Shown here: piece after piece, positions 53,332 to 64,000 of the stretch
Position numbering within the stretch: the first letter of the stretch is position 1
Layout: each line of letters opens with the position of its first letter
The notes under the pieces: generated by a model
What the model saw: the letters and a program-made list of their open reading frames with translations, nothing else
Database searches by the model: none
Told to the model about the DNA's origin: nothing
Program-made: the position numbers and the translations under genes
Assembly: GCA_951802195.1 (NCBI GenBank)
Contig: OX637629.1
Location: forward strand, 310,001-374,000
Source of the DNA: Tausonia pullulans
Taxonomy: Eukaryota > Basidiomycota > Tremellomycetes > Cystofilobasidiales > Mrakiaceae
Length of the DNA: 64,000 nucleotides
Direction: 5' to 3'

Positions 53332-54848
53332 TTAAGCGTTGAAGACAAACGAGGCGCCGACCTTGTGAGCGCTCGAGCCAGCGACAGGGTCCGCAAGGCG
53401 CTGGGTGTCGAGGGCAAGACCGAAGCTCGCCTTGACACCAGCCCGAAGTCCCTGCGTGTAACCCAGGACGAGAAGTCCGGCGTTGTTGATCTTGGCCTTG
53501 ACGAAGGCGGACGGGTCGAGGTAGGTCTTGGTTCCGACCTCGAGGTTCATGCCTCCGACGGTCGACTTGGTGTCGTAGACGGCCTTGGCACCGGCCTCGA
53601 TCTCCGGGGAGACGCGGTGGTAGTACGACGCCGAGAAGATGGAGAGGTTGCCGAGGGCGTGGACGGTGGCAGCGTACTCCGGAGCGGTGTAGCCAACGGC
53701 ACCAGCGTAGCGGGAGACGGCACCAGTCTTGATGTCGTAGGTCGCCTCAGCTCCAACGAGGAAGCCGTCACGGGAGGCAACAGCGTCAGCAGTGAACGAG
53801 GGTCCCTTGAAGAGGTCGATGGTGGCGCGAGCGTGGACTCCGGGGGTCTGCGAGAGAGCACAAGTGATAAGAGTGCCAGGTCAGCCTCCGGATGATACCA
53901 GTCTCCAAGGCCCATGCGAGGGCCTACCTTGTAAACGGCTCCGACGACGGCACCCTTGGCGTTCTTGGCCGGGTTGAGCGTGGTAGCGAGGTCGAGCTTG
54001 AGGCCCTTGGCGAGCTGGTTCTCGAGCTCAACCGAGGTGCGGAGGAGGTTGGAGGTGTTCCAGACCTGGGATGACGGGGAAGACAGTCAGTCAACTGAAC
54101 GCGGAAGATCGAGACAACAAAGGTCGAAAGAGAAAGAGCGAAAGGGCAAGATGGCCAGGCAAGATGAATCCAAGCCAGCGAACGAATTGCGTGCAATGGC
54201 GAGCCTCAGATATTACGGAGGAGCGAAGCGCTGGGAGGGCGAGAAGGAAGCCTGGGTAACTCTGAGCCTTTGTGCCTGCCCCATCGTTCCGCAACCGCCT
54301 CCGTTTCGTCCACTCAAACCGAGAGGAAGGCGGCGGTGTCCCACTCGCTCTTCGTATCGCTATATACCATCCAGAAGGGCGATACCCCTCCTGAAAGCCC
54401 GCCTGCTGGCTCGCTCGACCGCCTTCCCTCGCATGCCCCCATCTCATTGCGCGTTGCTCTATCTCTCTTTCACCACTAAAGCCTAGACTGACCTGGGTAA
54501 GGGTGAGGCCGCGCTTGTAGTCGGACCACTTGCCCTCAAGGTCACCGTTGATGGCGTTGGACGAGGAGTCCTTGACACCGGCAACACGGAACTGGACGCC
54601 CGAAGGAGCGACGGTCTTGATCTCAAGCTGGGTGCCGATGAGGGGGTAGTCCTTGGTGAGGAGGTCCGAGGAGGACTTGCCGACATCCTGATGGGGGGGA
54701 GATGAGGGTTCGGAAGGGCAGAGGGGATGGGGTCAGTTCTTCCACACGTGTGCGAGATGGAAAAAACCGGGCGGGGGGAGGGGGGCGCGAGACGGCAGAG
54801 GGCAGACAGGGGACGTACGCGCCACGAGGGAGGAACAGCCTGAGCCAT
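53332..54848 (-). CDS. POR1: Mitochondrial outer-membrane porin (VDAC)
   Basis: Beta-barrel channel for metabolites in the outer mitochondrial membrane. The N-terminal helix reads MAQAVPPSWRDVGKSSSDLL, then TKDYPLIGTQLEIKTVAPSG, VQFRVAGVKDSSSNAINGDL, EGKWSDYKRGLTLTQ, VWNTSNLLRTSVELENQLAK, GLKLDLATTLNPAKNAKGAV, YKTPGVHARATIDLFKGPSF, FLVGAEATYDIKTGAVSRYA, YHRVSPEIEAGAKAVYDTKS, and TYLDPSAFVKAKINNAGLLV, ending AHKVGASFVFNA. The alternating beta pattern and the near-C-terminal porin signature region are clear. Length is about 290 residues, typical. The first coding exon is 30 nt, and the second intron (54066-54492, 427 bp) is much longer than most introns in the window. Confidence 0.95.
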
Positions 54849-55489
54849 GTTGAAAATGTGAAGAAGGTGAGGGGGGTGGCTGGAGTGGAGGAGTCAGAGA
54901 CGCGTTCGATGGCGTGTCGAGCGGGAGGGTGACGGGGGGCGCACGAGGGTGAGAGACGAAGGTGGTTGAGGGTGAGAGGGAGCGAGCGTCCGCCAGCCCA
55001 GCCCGTCTCGCCCCTCCCCCGCTTGCTCGCACCTTCCACCGTGGGATTCCTGTCGCAATTCCGGTCCTCACCATCCGGCTTTGATCGGTTCTCTGCTGCC
55101 GTGTCCCATCGACCTTCCGCCTCCTCTTGAAGCGGTCTCTTCAACAACATCACTAGTCCTCTATGTCGTCAAGGCTCCATAAGAAGGGAACAACTCTCTC
55201 GGCCTGGCCGGTCCATCTGCTTCGGCTTGGTTGCGTGATGATGCCGAGCTTGGAGATCAGATCATCGCATCAAGGAGGTCGGGAAAGTTGGCATCATCGT
55301 TTCATAGGAGGGAGGAGCAGCGTCGATAGTAGCGTAGCAGAAGAGAAAAGAGGCGCAGAGGAGAGAGGATAAACGAAGAAACGAGGAGAACGAGGTAAAT
55401 GTTCGACGTCGTGCTTGGGCGTGATATTTTGGAGAAGAGGAGAAATGGGGAGGGGTCGTGTGTGTGTGTGTGTGTGTGTGTGTTTAAAT
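54849..55489. other. Intergenic: VDAC promoter and chitin synthase 3' region
   Basis: About 640 bp with no recognised gene. A (GT)n microsatellite lies at its right end and G/A-rich sequence in the middle. Confidence 0.45.
55459..55483. repeat. (GT)n microsatellite
   Basis: About 12 uninterrupted GT dinucleotides on the plus strand, placed a few bases beyond the chitin synthase stop codon, hence within its likely 3' UTR (as CA repeats on the transcript strand). Confidence 0.9.
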
Positions 55490-58400
55490 TTACTCGCGGG
55501 CGAAAAGACTGGGGGAAACAATGGTATTAGTCGGGAAGCAGGCAGGAGCAGCTCGAGTGAGAAGGACGCACCGGATGACGATGTACGCAACCGAGCCGAT
55601 GAAGCGGAAGAGAGCAAGAACGACGACGCTCCAGAGAATGATCTGCAGGTACGTCGTTGTTGAATTCTGGACGCCACGGGTGAAGGTCTCGGCGCTTGAG
55701 AACGTCGTGGTCGCGGTGAGAACGACGGCGACGAGGAAGCAGTTCGATAGGACCCAGCAGAGGAGGAGCCGGGTTCGGAAGGCGCGGTAGTAGTCTGTGC
55801 ACCAGCGAGGTCATCAGTTTGGATGATAAGTCTCCGGCCGAGAAACGGCTTAATTCACCATCCTGGATGTCTTGCGGGTTTGGCACCTCAACGACCTCTT
55901 CCCTGGGCGACTCGAGGACTCGGACTAAGAGGAACGGATCGTCAGCGAGTACTCCATCTTCCTCTCAGCAACAAGCAAGACTTACTGGCATCGTCGTACT
56001 CGGCGTTAAGGTCCTGAGCATCATCCGTGACGGCGACATCGGCGCTCGCCTTGTCGCCGCCCTTACCAGACTTGACGACTCCGAGGTCGGTCGCGACCTT
56101 GTCCTGACCCTTAGTTCCCCAACTGACGTCGTGGGTATTGCAGAAGGCTAAAACCGGGAGATTGAGCGTCAGAGGTACTTTGGAGAAGACGGAGTACACT
56201 CTCACCATAAACGTTCATGACCGAGATGTACGAGGGAGCGATGGCGAGGTACTGAAGCAAAGAGGTAACCATGTGCCAAGCTGCAAGAAAAGAGTCGGGT
56301 TAGACCGAGAAACTTGCAGTAACGCTGCAGAAAGCCGGACGCACGATCGTAGTGCTGGAGAGGTGGGAAAAGGGAGTGTGCAAGGTTAGGATGCTTCGCA
56401 AAAAGCTAGGCCGGGTTGAAAGCACGAACAATCAAGGAAGCCAGGATGTAGATTCCGAACGTGGCAAGAAGAGAAAAGACGATCTGGACGAAGGACTTCT
56501 TCGAGAGCAGGTCGCCGAAGCTAATGCTCCCCCCATTCTCGGCCTGGAGTTCCGTGATGGCATTGACAGCGACATAAAACGCCGCGAATGTCATATAGAC
56601 GGTGACTGTATATGGAAAGGCAATCGATCAGCCTTCGTTCAAGAGCTAGAGCGTCGACAGGCACCTACTAATGGCGAACGTCACTGGGTAGCGGTAGGGA
56701 AGAGCTCAGCCTGGAAGAGAGAAGAGCAAACCGGACGAGCTAGCGACGTACCAAAGGCCATGGTGTAGCCGACCTTAGATCCCTTCGGCCGGTTACCAAG
56801 TGCCATGAGGAAGCAAGCACTGGCGGACGGGGACAGAGAGAACAGTCAGACGAGGTCGACCTCAACAGAAAGAGAAGAGAATTAAAAACACGCACATGGT
56901 AACCCCGCAGTAGATGTAGGTGAGGACGAGATTGACCCACTTAAGCCACTTCGCGGCCTTCTCCATTGAGCTGAGGCGAGTTTAAAAGAGTCGTCAGAAC
57001 AGGTCCTCGCCTCGACCAAGGCGGAGGAAACTCACGCCGTGAGGACATAGAAAGCAATGAAGTAATTGCCAATCGCGAACCACGAAAAAATGAGCTGGAG
57101 GGCCTGGTAGATGATGAGGATGTGGATCATGAACTTGCGGAGCTGCGAGTGGCTGCTCCGGTAGATGTAGTCTGAGCGGGGCAAAGAGGCATGATCAGAA
57201 AGAGATCGATTCAAACAATAAAGACGGGGCACCCACAGAAGTGGAATGTGGCGTGTACGCTTGCGAAGAAAGATCCATTGAGCCATCGTCGACGCTGCGA
57301 GACGAGATCGGGAATTGTGTCGGGGACGTCCGTAATTCCCTCGGCCGATTTGACATCTAAGAAAAGAGCAAGCGGTCAGACATTGGGGTGAGAGAGAAAG
57401 AGTAATCAAACTATTGACAGTGTAGTGTCCAGCGGCCACCGCGCTTCGAGACAAGCTCCCCTGTGGTTGGAATCAGATCAGATGAGAGCGGCACGGACAA
57501 ACTGGGGGAAAGGGACGGACAGCAGAGAATGCGGTCCTCGGCGAGGTACATGTTGGCATCAAAGATGCCCGCGCTGTTGTTCCAAGGTCAGCCTTAGCTC
57601 ATAACCATCGCTCCGTTCTCCACTCACTTGGCGCCATGCATGGTCTCTCCCAGGAAGTATTTCTGCAGCGGTCCCTCCCCGGTCTGCGGGTCGTTCTGGA
57701 CAGCAATATATCGGTACGCCGAGAACGCTCCGGGCAGTACCGAGATGAAGCCAAAGACCGACTCGAGAGGCTTGTCGAGGATGTTGGACATCTTGTACTC
57801 GAAGTTTTGAGCAGCGACGAGGGGGTTTTTGAGGATGGTAGACCAGTACTTGCCGGGAAGGGCGACGATCTCGCCGCATGAGCCGCCGCAGTTTGAGTTG
57901 AGGTCGAAGGCTGCAGGGGAATGAGGGGATGGAGGTTCGTGTCAGCGAGTCATCCTTTTCCTTCTATCCTAGCAGGCGAACAAGCAAAGTGAAGCGACGC
58001 ACACTTCCAGAGGTGATAGATGGACTGGTTGGATGAGAAAGAGATTCAGGTTAGCCGCCCGCTCCATCCCATCACGACAACGAAGTGCTCGCTCACCCTC
58101 GGCCCCGGCTGGGTTCCGACATCGATAAGGACGCAGACGTTTGGGACGAGGATTGGACCAAAGGCGTTGAAGAACCAGCGGTGAGAGTTGAGCTTCTTCT
58201 GGTTCTTCTCCTTGAGGCAGAACAGTAGCTGGACCGGCTGGCTCTCCGCGTTACCGGGGACAACCTGGAGCTTCGAGTTAACCCTGAACTGGGTCGTGTA
58301 TTCATAGATGTGCGCCGTTACGGGCTTGCCGTTGACGATGTTCTTGGCCTGGCCGGGCTGGTAGCAACCGAGCTTTTGGATGACAGCGAGCGTTCGAGGG

Positions 58401-60280
58401 TTGATCTTTTGACGGCCGTCGCTGACGATGCAAACGACTACCTTCTGCCAGCCGAGCGAGGACCACGTCTTGGACCGCGACTTAGTGCAGAGGTAATCGA
58501 TGTTTTGCATTACTCCGCGGAGGGTGCGGAGAAAAAGCTCGTCGTCCTCATTGTACATGCTGAGAGATAAATGTGTCAGCCCTGGGACGAACGACGACGG
58601 TGAGGATACTCACGTTAAGACGATGAATAGCTCAGTCTTTCGGCTCTGCTCATAGAGGACCTGACGGAGAGCGTATCGGTCCTCCCTGCGAGAGAGGGTC
58701 AGCCAGGATACTGATGAGGCGAGGGCGTCAGGGTGGGTGACTCACTTAAAGTCATTCGGGTCGCAAGTCTAGCAGACAAATGGGAGACGTCTTGTCAGCA
58801 TGCAGGAACTCAAAGGTGCATCATTGAGCGCCGAAGCTCACGGCAGCCGTGTAACGCATCGTTGTGAACTGTATCGGCGCGGTCGTCAGTCAACTGCCTT
58901 CTCGCTGTCTCGCTCACGCCAGAACACACCTCTTTGTCTGTCTTGTTTGGGCAGTGCTCAAGCAGCTTAGAAGGGACTGGAGGCTCAAGGACGAGATGGC
59001 CCATGAAAAGCTTGACCCGCTTGACGGCTGATCAAATGAGGCGCGTCGGGTCAGCCCAATTGCCCCTGGCAGACAGATCTGACAGCGAGGGAAGGGGGGC
59101 GCCTCCACCGGATCCCCCGCGTCCTCCCTCTCCTTCAGTCAACCAGTCTACGCACTCTTGTTCCTCCTCGGCAGCCTAGCTGGCGCTGGTCCGTAGTGGG
59201 CATTGACATCGTCGTCCCCCCCATCCGCAAGATCTCTTCCGACAACCGACGCGCCGTCATCCCATCCTCCCGGGATCGCCCTCGCACCCGCTCCTCCAGC
59301 TGGCCCCCTTCCACCTCCAGGGAGCAGCTGCTGGTGGTCGTCCTCGCTGATGCTTGGCCTTCCGGACCTTCCGAGATCATCCCAGTCGTCGTAGGCTGGT
59401 CCGACCCCAGGAGACGGGTAAGGCTGCGGCGTTCCTCCGCCAGCGACGGACAGCATGTTCGGGTACGATGGCGAGGTCATGCTCGACGCATGCGAGTCAT
59501 ACCGTGTCGCCGAGGCGAACTGGGACATGGGAATCCCCTGGTCTGGAGGAGGAGGCGAGGTGTACCCGCCGTGCTGGAAGGGGATCGGCGTGTGCGACGG
59601 CGGAGGGGGGCTCGAGAAGCCAACATGATGCCCGCCTCCACCGGTGTAGTGTTGCTGTTGTGGCTGAGCATAGGGGTCTGCGTAGCCGTATACGTTGGCA
59701 GGCGAAGGGGGCGGGAGCGGCGGGGCGGGAGTCGGAGGGGCATGAGGCGGTGGGTAGGGAGAAGGGTCGTACGGCGCCTGCGGGTTGTAATAGTGCGGCT
59801 GACCGTTGTCTTGCTGGAGAAGAGAGAGAGAGAGCGGGGCGAAGACGTCAGTTTGGAGAGCTATTCCCTCGAAAGGTAACAGAGACGAGACAGGAGCGTA
59901 GGCGAGATCGAGGAGAGAAGGGGAACTATCGAGCGAGCAAGGACACGGCCCCCCTTGTTGTCGCTCCTCTTTCCTTCCCTCCGTCCCCACCGCGAACGGG
60001 AGCTGGACAGAAGGAAGCTTTAGGCTCGCTCTCGCCCGTAAAAATTGAGCCAGGCACAACTCGAGAGCGAGACATGCGAACAAGCACGCTGAACGACCAC
60101 TCTCTTTGGGGAACGACCAAAAGGCAAGCGCGCCGCGACGAGGCTGTCCACGCGTCTGGAGGTGGTCAGGCAGACGGGTGGGCTAGCAGGCTCTAGATCG
60201 CGTAGGCTGCCTCCGCTTCGGGCCATAGCTGGGGAGCATACAGAGGTAGAGGGACAAAAACTGACGTCGTAGTGGGACAT
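55490..60280 (-). CDS. Chitin synthase, division 1 (class I-III)
   Basis: Integral plasma-membrane enzyme that polymerises UDP-GlcNAc into chitin. Exon 1 is 15 nt (MSHYD), then a 452-bp intron (59814-60265), then a Pro/Gln/Tyr-rich cytosolic region ([20 protein letters not shown]). The conserved chitin synthase N-terminal part follows: [52 protein letters not shown]. The catalytic domain shows [97 protein letters not shown], then [20 protein letters not shown] (QRRRW acceptor-binding motif). Several membrane helices follow, for example [20 protein letters not shown] and [19 protein letters not shown], and the protein ends IVIRLFARE. All signature motifs are intact; the exact class within division 1 is not assigned. 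Confidence 0.95.
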
Positions 60281-61083
60281 GGCAACGAAAGACGGGAGAG
60301 GGACAAGATCGAAGTTGAATGTTGGAGGGGTCTCTCGGCGGGCTTCCCGCAGGATGAAACCCTTAACCTCGCACCCTGTCCCGCTGGTCCTGCGCGGTTA
60401 CCAACCCCTCTGGGCTCAAGCCCGCCGCCACACAAGAGTGATCAGAAACACCAACGCGGCCCGGGGCCTGCCTGTCGGGACCCGCGGCTCTTCATCACCG
60501 CGTGCGCACGGCGAGGCCTCCGCAGGAAGACAGGCCTGGATACTATACACGAAGATGAGCAGCTACGAGCATGCATAGGCTGACGCAAATAAACAAGGCG
60601 GCGCGTGCAGCTTACATCCGTTGAGAAAAGAAAGCAAGCCTCCCTGACGTCACCTCCATACGCACACATGCGCGCACCCCGACCTCTTTCTGCCACCCAC
60701 GCACAAGCGAGAGAAGAGACAACGAAAGACAGGGAGAGAAGGCGAGAGGGAAGAAGAAGAAGTGAGAGAGAGAAAGAGCTCCTAGAATCCACTCCGCCGC
60801 TACTGTGTACGTAAAAAAAGAAACAAGCGAGCGAGAGAAGGGGACTATCGAGCGGGCGGTGGTGACACATACTGCGCGCGCGCAGAGTAAGGAAGCCGAT
60901 GTGGGAGTGGAGGGTATTCAAGGGTGGACGAGGGCGGTGAACATGTAACTGTACGGGATAGACTAAAGCGAGGGGCGAATGCATTGCGTGCGGAGAGAGA
61001 GGGAGAAAAAAACTGGATGACTGCAAGGTAGCGAAAGGGGGAAGAAGGGGGGGGGGGGAATGGCGTGGCGGTGCGGGCTCCTC
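60281..61083. other. Intergenic: chitin synthase upstream region
   Basis: About 800 bp between two minus-strand genes. It holds the chitin synthase promoter and the MAPKK 3' region. CT/GA-biased tracts at 60650-60800 and a G run at 61047-61058 are visible; no gene or RNA was recognised. Confidence 0.45.
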
Positions 61084-63119
61084 TCAAAGAGCTTCCGCCC
61101 ACGTCTTGAGGTTGACATCTTTTGCCCGAATTTGGGACATCCAGGGCGTTTGCTGAGAGACGAAAAGACGATCAGCAATGCACACAAGCAAGTGACAATC
61201 GGACAACCACCCACTAGCAGCTCCGGCGGGCTCGGCCGCTCGTCCGCGTCCTTCCTCAAGCAAGCGTCCACAAACGCCGCCTCGACAGTGCCGTCTCCCC
61301 AAGGCTCGCCGAGCCTCGGTGCGGGCTCGTTGACGATATGCTGGAGCAGGTCGAGGATCGACATGGTCATGCCGCCTCCGCCAAGCGAGACGCCCTTCGA
61401 CTTGCGCTTCTCGGAGGTCGCCGTCGGCGTCGTCGAGGACGCCTTCTTCGTCCGACGAGGGGGGAGCGGACCGTCCAGCTTGTGAGAATGGATCGTCGAG
61501 TCGTCCGGTTCCGATAGATCCGAGTCGGCGTCGGAATCTAGAGAGAAAGAGATAACCGGGATCAGATATTGTCGATTGATGAGGCGGGCTTAGGAGTGAA
61601 ACGCACCGGAGAAGGGGAACCGTCCGAGGGCGAGCTCGATCAACGAGATGCCGAGCGACCAGACGTCAGACTTGACCGTATATGGGGCGCCTTGAATCCG
61701 TTCCGGCTGGAAGGACAGCAGCGTTAGAAAGGACGACGAGAGTGAGATAAAAAGACGGGGCACGCACGCTCATGTACGTCGAGGTGCCGACGAACGTGTT
61801 CGCTATGGAGTTGATGAGCTCGCCAGAAACACCAAAATCGCAAAGCTTGATTTGACCGGCCGAGTTGACGAGGATGTTGGACGGTTTGACATCTTGAACA
61901 AACAAGCGATCAGGCCGTCAGCACGTAGAGCGAAGGGAGACGGCCAATGGCGCGCGTTGTAAACGAACGACTGACCTCGGTGAATGATGCGATGAGCATC
62001 GTAAAGATATGTGAGACCCTCAAGGACAGCAATCGAGATCTTGCCGACAACATCGATATTGACGGGGCCGTGCTTGCGGTAAATATTGTCGAGCGATCTG
62101 AAGACAAAGGCACCGACCGAAGCGGGGAAAGAGGCGAATCGCAAAGTCACACGCGTCGTCGCGCAAGAGGGAGGTTTCAGCGTCGATGCGATAGTGACGA
62201 AAACAAAAGGGTTGCTCCCCCAGACTCACCCTCGGTCCATGTGCTCCATGCAGATGCAGATGTGTGGGTCGGCGAGGAAGGCGCCGTAGAAGGAAACGAT
62301 GTGATCCGACTCGCAGTCATGCATGATCTGGAGCTCGCGCAGGATCTGCTTCCTCACCGCCGGTTTAGCGTCAATCAGGACGAGCTTCAGGGCGGAAAAG
62401 AGAGTCAGACATAGTCTATCATCAACAGAGGAGAAAAAAGAGGGAGAAAGATCAAGGGGTGGACAGACCTTCCTTGCCATATACAGGCCGCTTGGTCCAT
62501 GAAGGACCTTTGCGACGGTTCCGCCGTTGCCGCTGCCGAGCTCGCCGACGACCTTGAGATCCTCTTGCTTGAGTGCGACCTTGGTCTTGCCATCTCCTCC
62601 TCCCAAGTCGAGACTGGCGAGCTGTTCCGAGAGCTTCTGCTGATACGAAACACGAGGCTCCTTCTTCTCGCGCGTCGAACTCGTACTCGATGAGTGGCCG
62701 TGTCCTCCTCCGCCGCCTTCCCGCCGTGGCTTCCCGCCTGGGATGGGCGCTGGTCGAGTGGCCGTCGACGAGGTGATGGACTTGGAGATATCGAGACTGA
62801 GAGGCTTCTTCCGGCTGATCCCCGACGCACGACTGAGGCTCCCTAGTGGAGCGAGCGGCAGCGGCGCGGTCCCGCCGACCGCGACAAAGGACGAGGACAA
62901 CGAAGGCTCGCCGCCCGTCAAGGACGGTCCCTTAGGCCGACTCAAGCACGAGGATGAGGAGGAGGAGCTGCCGGCCATGTCGGCGATAAGGACGACCGGC
63001 GGCTCGTCGTCGTGATCGAGCGGAGGGGGTGCGAGAGCGGCGGCCGAAAGCTGGATGCCCTTTGGATTCCGCTTCTTCTTGGGGACTGGGAGGCCCGGGA
63101 AGGTCGAAGACGTCGACAT
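61084..63119 (-). CDS. STE7: MAP kinase kinase, MEK/Ste7 (Fuz7) type
   Basis: Dual-specificity kinase that phosphorylates the mating/filamentation MAP kinase. A basic, Ser-rich N-terminus ([20 protein letters not shown]) leads to [20 protein letters not shown] and [17 protein letters not shown] (glycine loop and ATP lysine), then [100 protein letters not shown] and [17 protein letters not shown], with Ser and Thr at the usual activation-loop sites, then [20 protein letters not shown]. An insert of about 60 residues ([13 protein letters not shown]..., ending [14 protein letters not shown]) separates subdomains X and XI. The end is [14 protein letters not shown]. The start used is the first ATG in frame; the same frame stays open far upstream without ATG, so an extra 5' exon is possible. 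Confidence 0.9.
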
Positions 63120-63772
63120 CTTCTTCTTGTGGGCGGCAGGTAGAGACGACTGCTGAGACTGGAGCTGAGAGCGAGTGGATTGTTGTTGCTGCTGCTGTTG
63201 TTGCTGGCAGCCTTGAGACGGCACGGGCGGGGCGGGGCGGGGCGACTTTGGGAGTGCGGCGGTGAGGATGGGGGGGTGCTGCTGCTGCTGCTCAACAACG
63301 GGGGAGGAGTAAAATACGATAGGAGCTGGAGGCGAGGCTAGAGAGAGAGTAAGGGTCGTCGCCGTCGTCCTCTTTGATGTTGCTGGCGCAGGAGGAGCGA
63401 GAGAAGGCGGGGGAGCGACGGGAGGGAGGTGGAACGGCTGGGGGTCGGGCCTCGGCTCCGCTGTCGTCCTCGGCAGCGGCGGGGGTGGTTGCTGAAGAGG
63501 GCGTCGGTGAAGGGGGGAGGAGAAGGAGGCGATGTGGGCGTCTAGATGGGGAAGAAGGGTCGACGATGGTGGAAAGGACGAAATGGTTGACGGCCTGGCG
63601 AGTGGGGGAAGGTGATGGGAGGGGGAAGGAAAGGGATGGTGGAGGGGAAGGTAGGGAGAGAGAACGGCCAGATGGAGGTCGGTGTAAGGAGGGGGGTCAA
63701 GTGTGAAGCCAGGCAGGCGGATGGGCGCTTGTTTCTCAAGAATGAGGATCGTGAGGGACTGCTAATATTGAG
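63120..63772 (-). other. Long open frame upstream of the MAPKK ATG with a CAG/CTG repeat
   Basis: In the frame of the MAPKK there is no stop from the ATG back to an intron-like acceptor (CAATATTAG) at about 63772, some 215 codons. It would encode proline-rich sequence such as [37 protein letters not shown] and nine consecutive Gln ([12 protein letters not shown]). No ATG occurs in it. The strand is strongly CT-rich, which by itself removes stop codons, so it may just be a 5' leader. Alternatively it is an N-terminal coding exon joined to an ATG upstream, near or beyond the window end. Confidence 0.4.
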
Positions 63773-64000
63773 GAACTGAGCGAGAGAGAGGAACGTGTTC
63801 ACAGAGGCGTGAGAGCGGGAGAGAACGACAGTGTGAGGGAGAGTCGCGACGCTCGCTCGATCTTCCCCTTCCGCGTCAGAAACGCCGACTGAAACCGAGA
63901 GAGGGGCTCGTTCGGATCTCTGGCAAGGCGGGCGGAGAAGGCAAGAGAGAGAGGAGAGAGTCCAGCGAGACTGAGAGATAGAAGGGGGGCGAGCGGGCGA

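Noticed and set aside
53236-53895. 219-codon plus-strand frame opposite VDAC
   Set aside because: Shadow of the porin exons; no motif of its own.
59196-59879. 227-codon plus-strand frame opposite the chitin synthase N-terminus
   Set aside because: Antisense of the Pro/Gln-rich coding exon, so open through composition; arginine-rich nonsense sequence.

Overview
The window is nuclear DNA of a fungus, most likely a basidiomycete yeast of the Pucciniomycotina (Rhodotorula/Sporobolomyces-like). The evidence is GC-rich coding sequence, genes on both strands each broken by many short GT-AG introns (about 50-130 bp), CT-rich leaders, and a set of fungal-only or fungal-type genes (Kch1, chitin synthase, Cyb2, Ste7-like MAPKK, Avo1/Sin1, Yfh7-like kinase). 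No bacterial operon, plasmid, virus or CRISPR signal was seen. Exon boundaries were read by eye. Where a start or splice site is unsure the entry says so.

Left part (1-9.1 kb): the 3'-truncated potassium-channel gene KCH1 (minus), a tRNA-Arg(ACG) gene whose upstream side carries a minisatellite-headed, A-tailed SINE-like repeat, a gene-poor stretch, then CYB2 (L-lactate:cytochrome c oxidoreductase) and a SAM methyltransferase, both plus. From 9.1 to 22.6 kb: SIN1/AVO1 (TORC2 subunit) and ALG6 (ER N-glycan glucosyltransferase) on minus, then GLO3 (COPI ArfGAP) diverging from ALG6, and the glycerol kinase GUT1.

Middle part (23.3-46.5 kb): a leucine-rich/F-box-like protein, a P-loop kinase of the Yfh7 type, a large bZIP transcription factor read as one gene across 26.98-29.66 kb, a type II membrane protein of unknown function diverging from the VAP homologue SCS2, a second F-box protein, a 3 kb stretch with no recognisable gene, two small membrane-protein candidates, and a von Willebrand A-domain protein ending in six 27-bp coding repeats.

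Right part (47-64 kb): a second tRNA-Arg(ACG) gene with the same SINE-like repeat in the same relative position, then three mitochondrial-membrane genes within 7 kb on one strand (a divergent SLC25-like carrier, TSPO/MBR and the porin VDAC), with a decayed epoxide hydrolase gene between TSPO and VDAC. The window closes with a chitin synthase and a MEK/Ste7-type MAPKK. The products are mostly unrelated housekeeping and signalling functions. The exceptions that suggest meaningful neighbourhood are the TSPO/VDAC/carrier group and the divergent ALG6-GLO3 pair (both early secretory pathway). The most unusual DNA is the repeat that sits 78-90 bp upstream of both tRNA-Arg genes.
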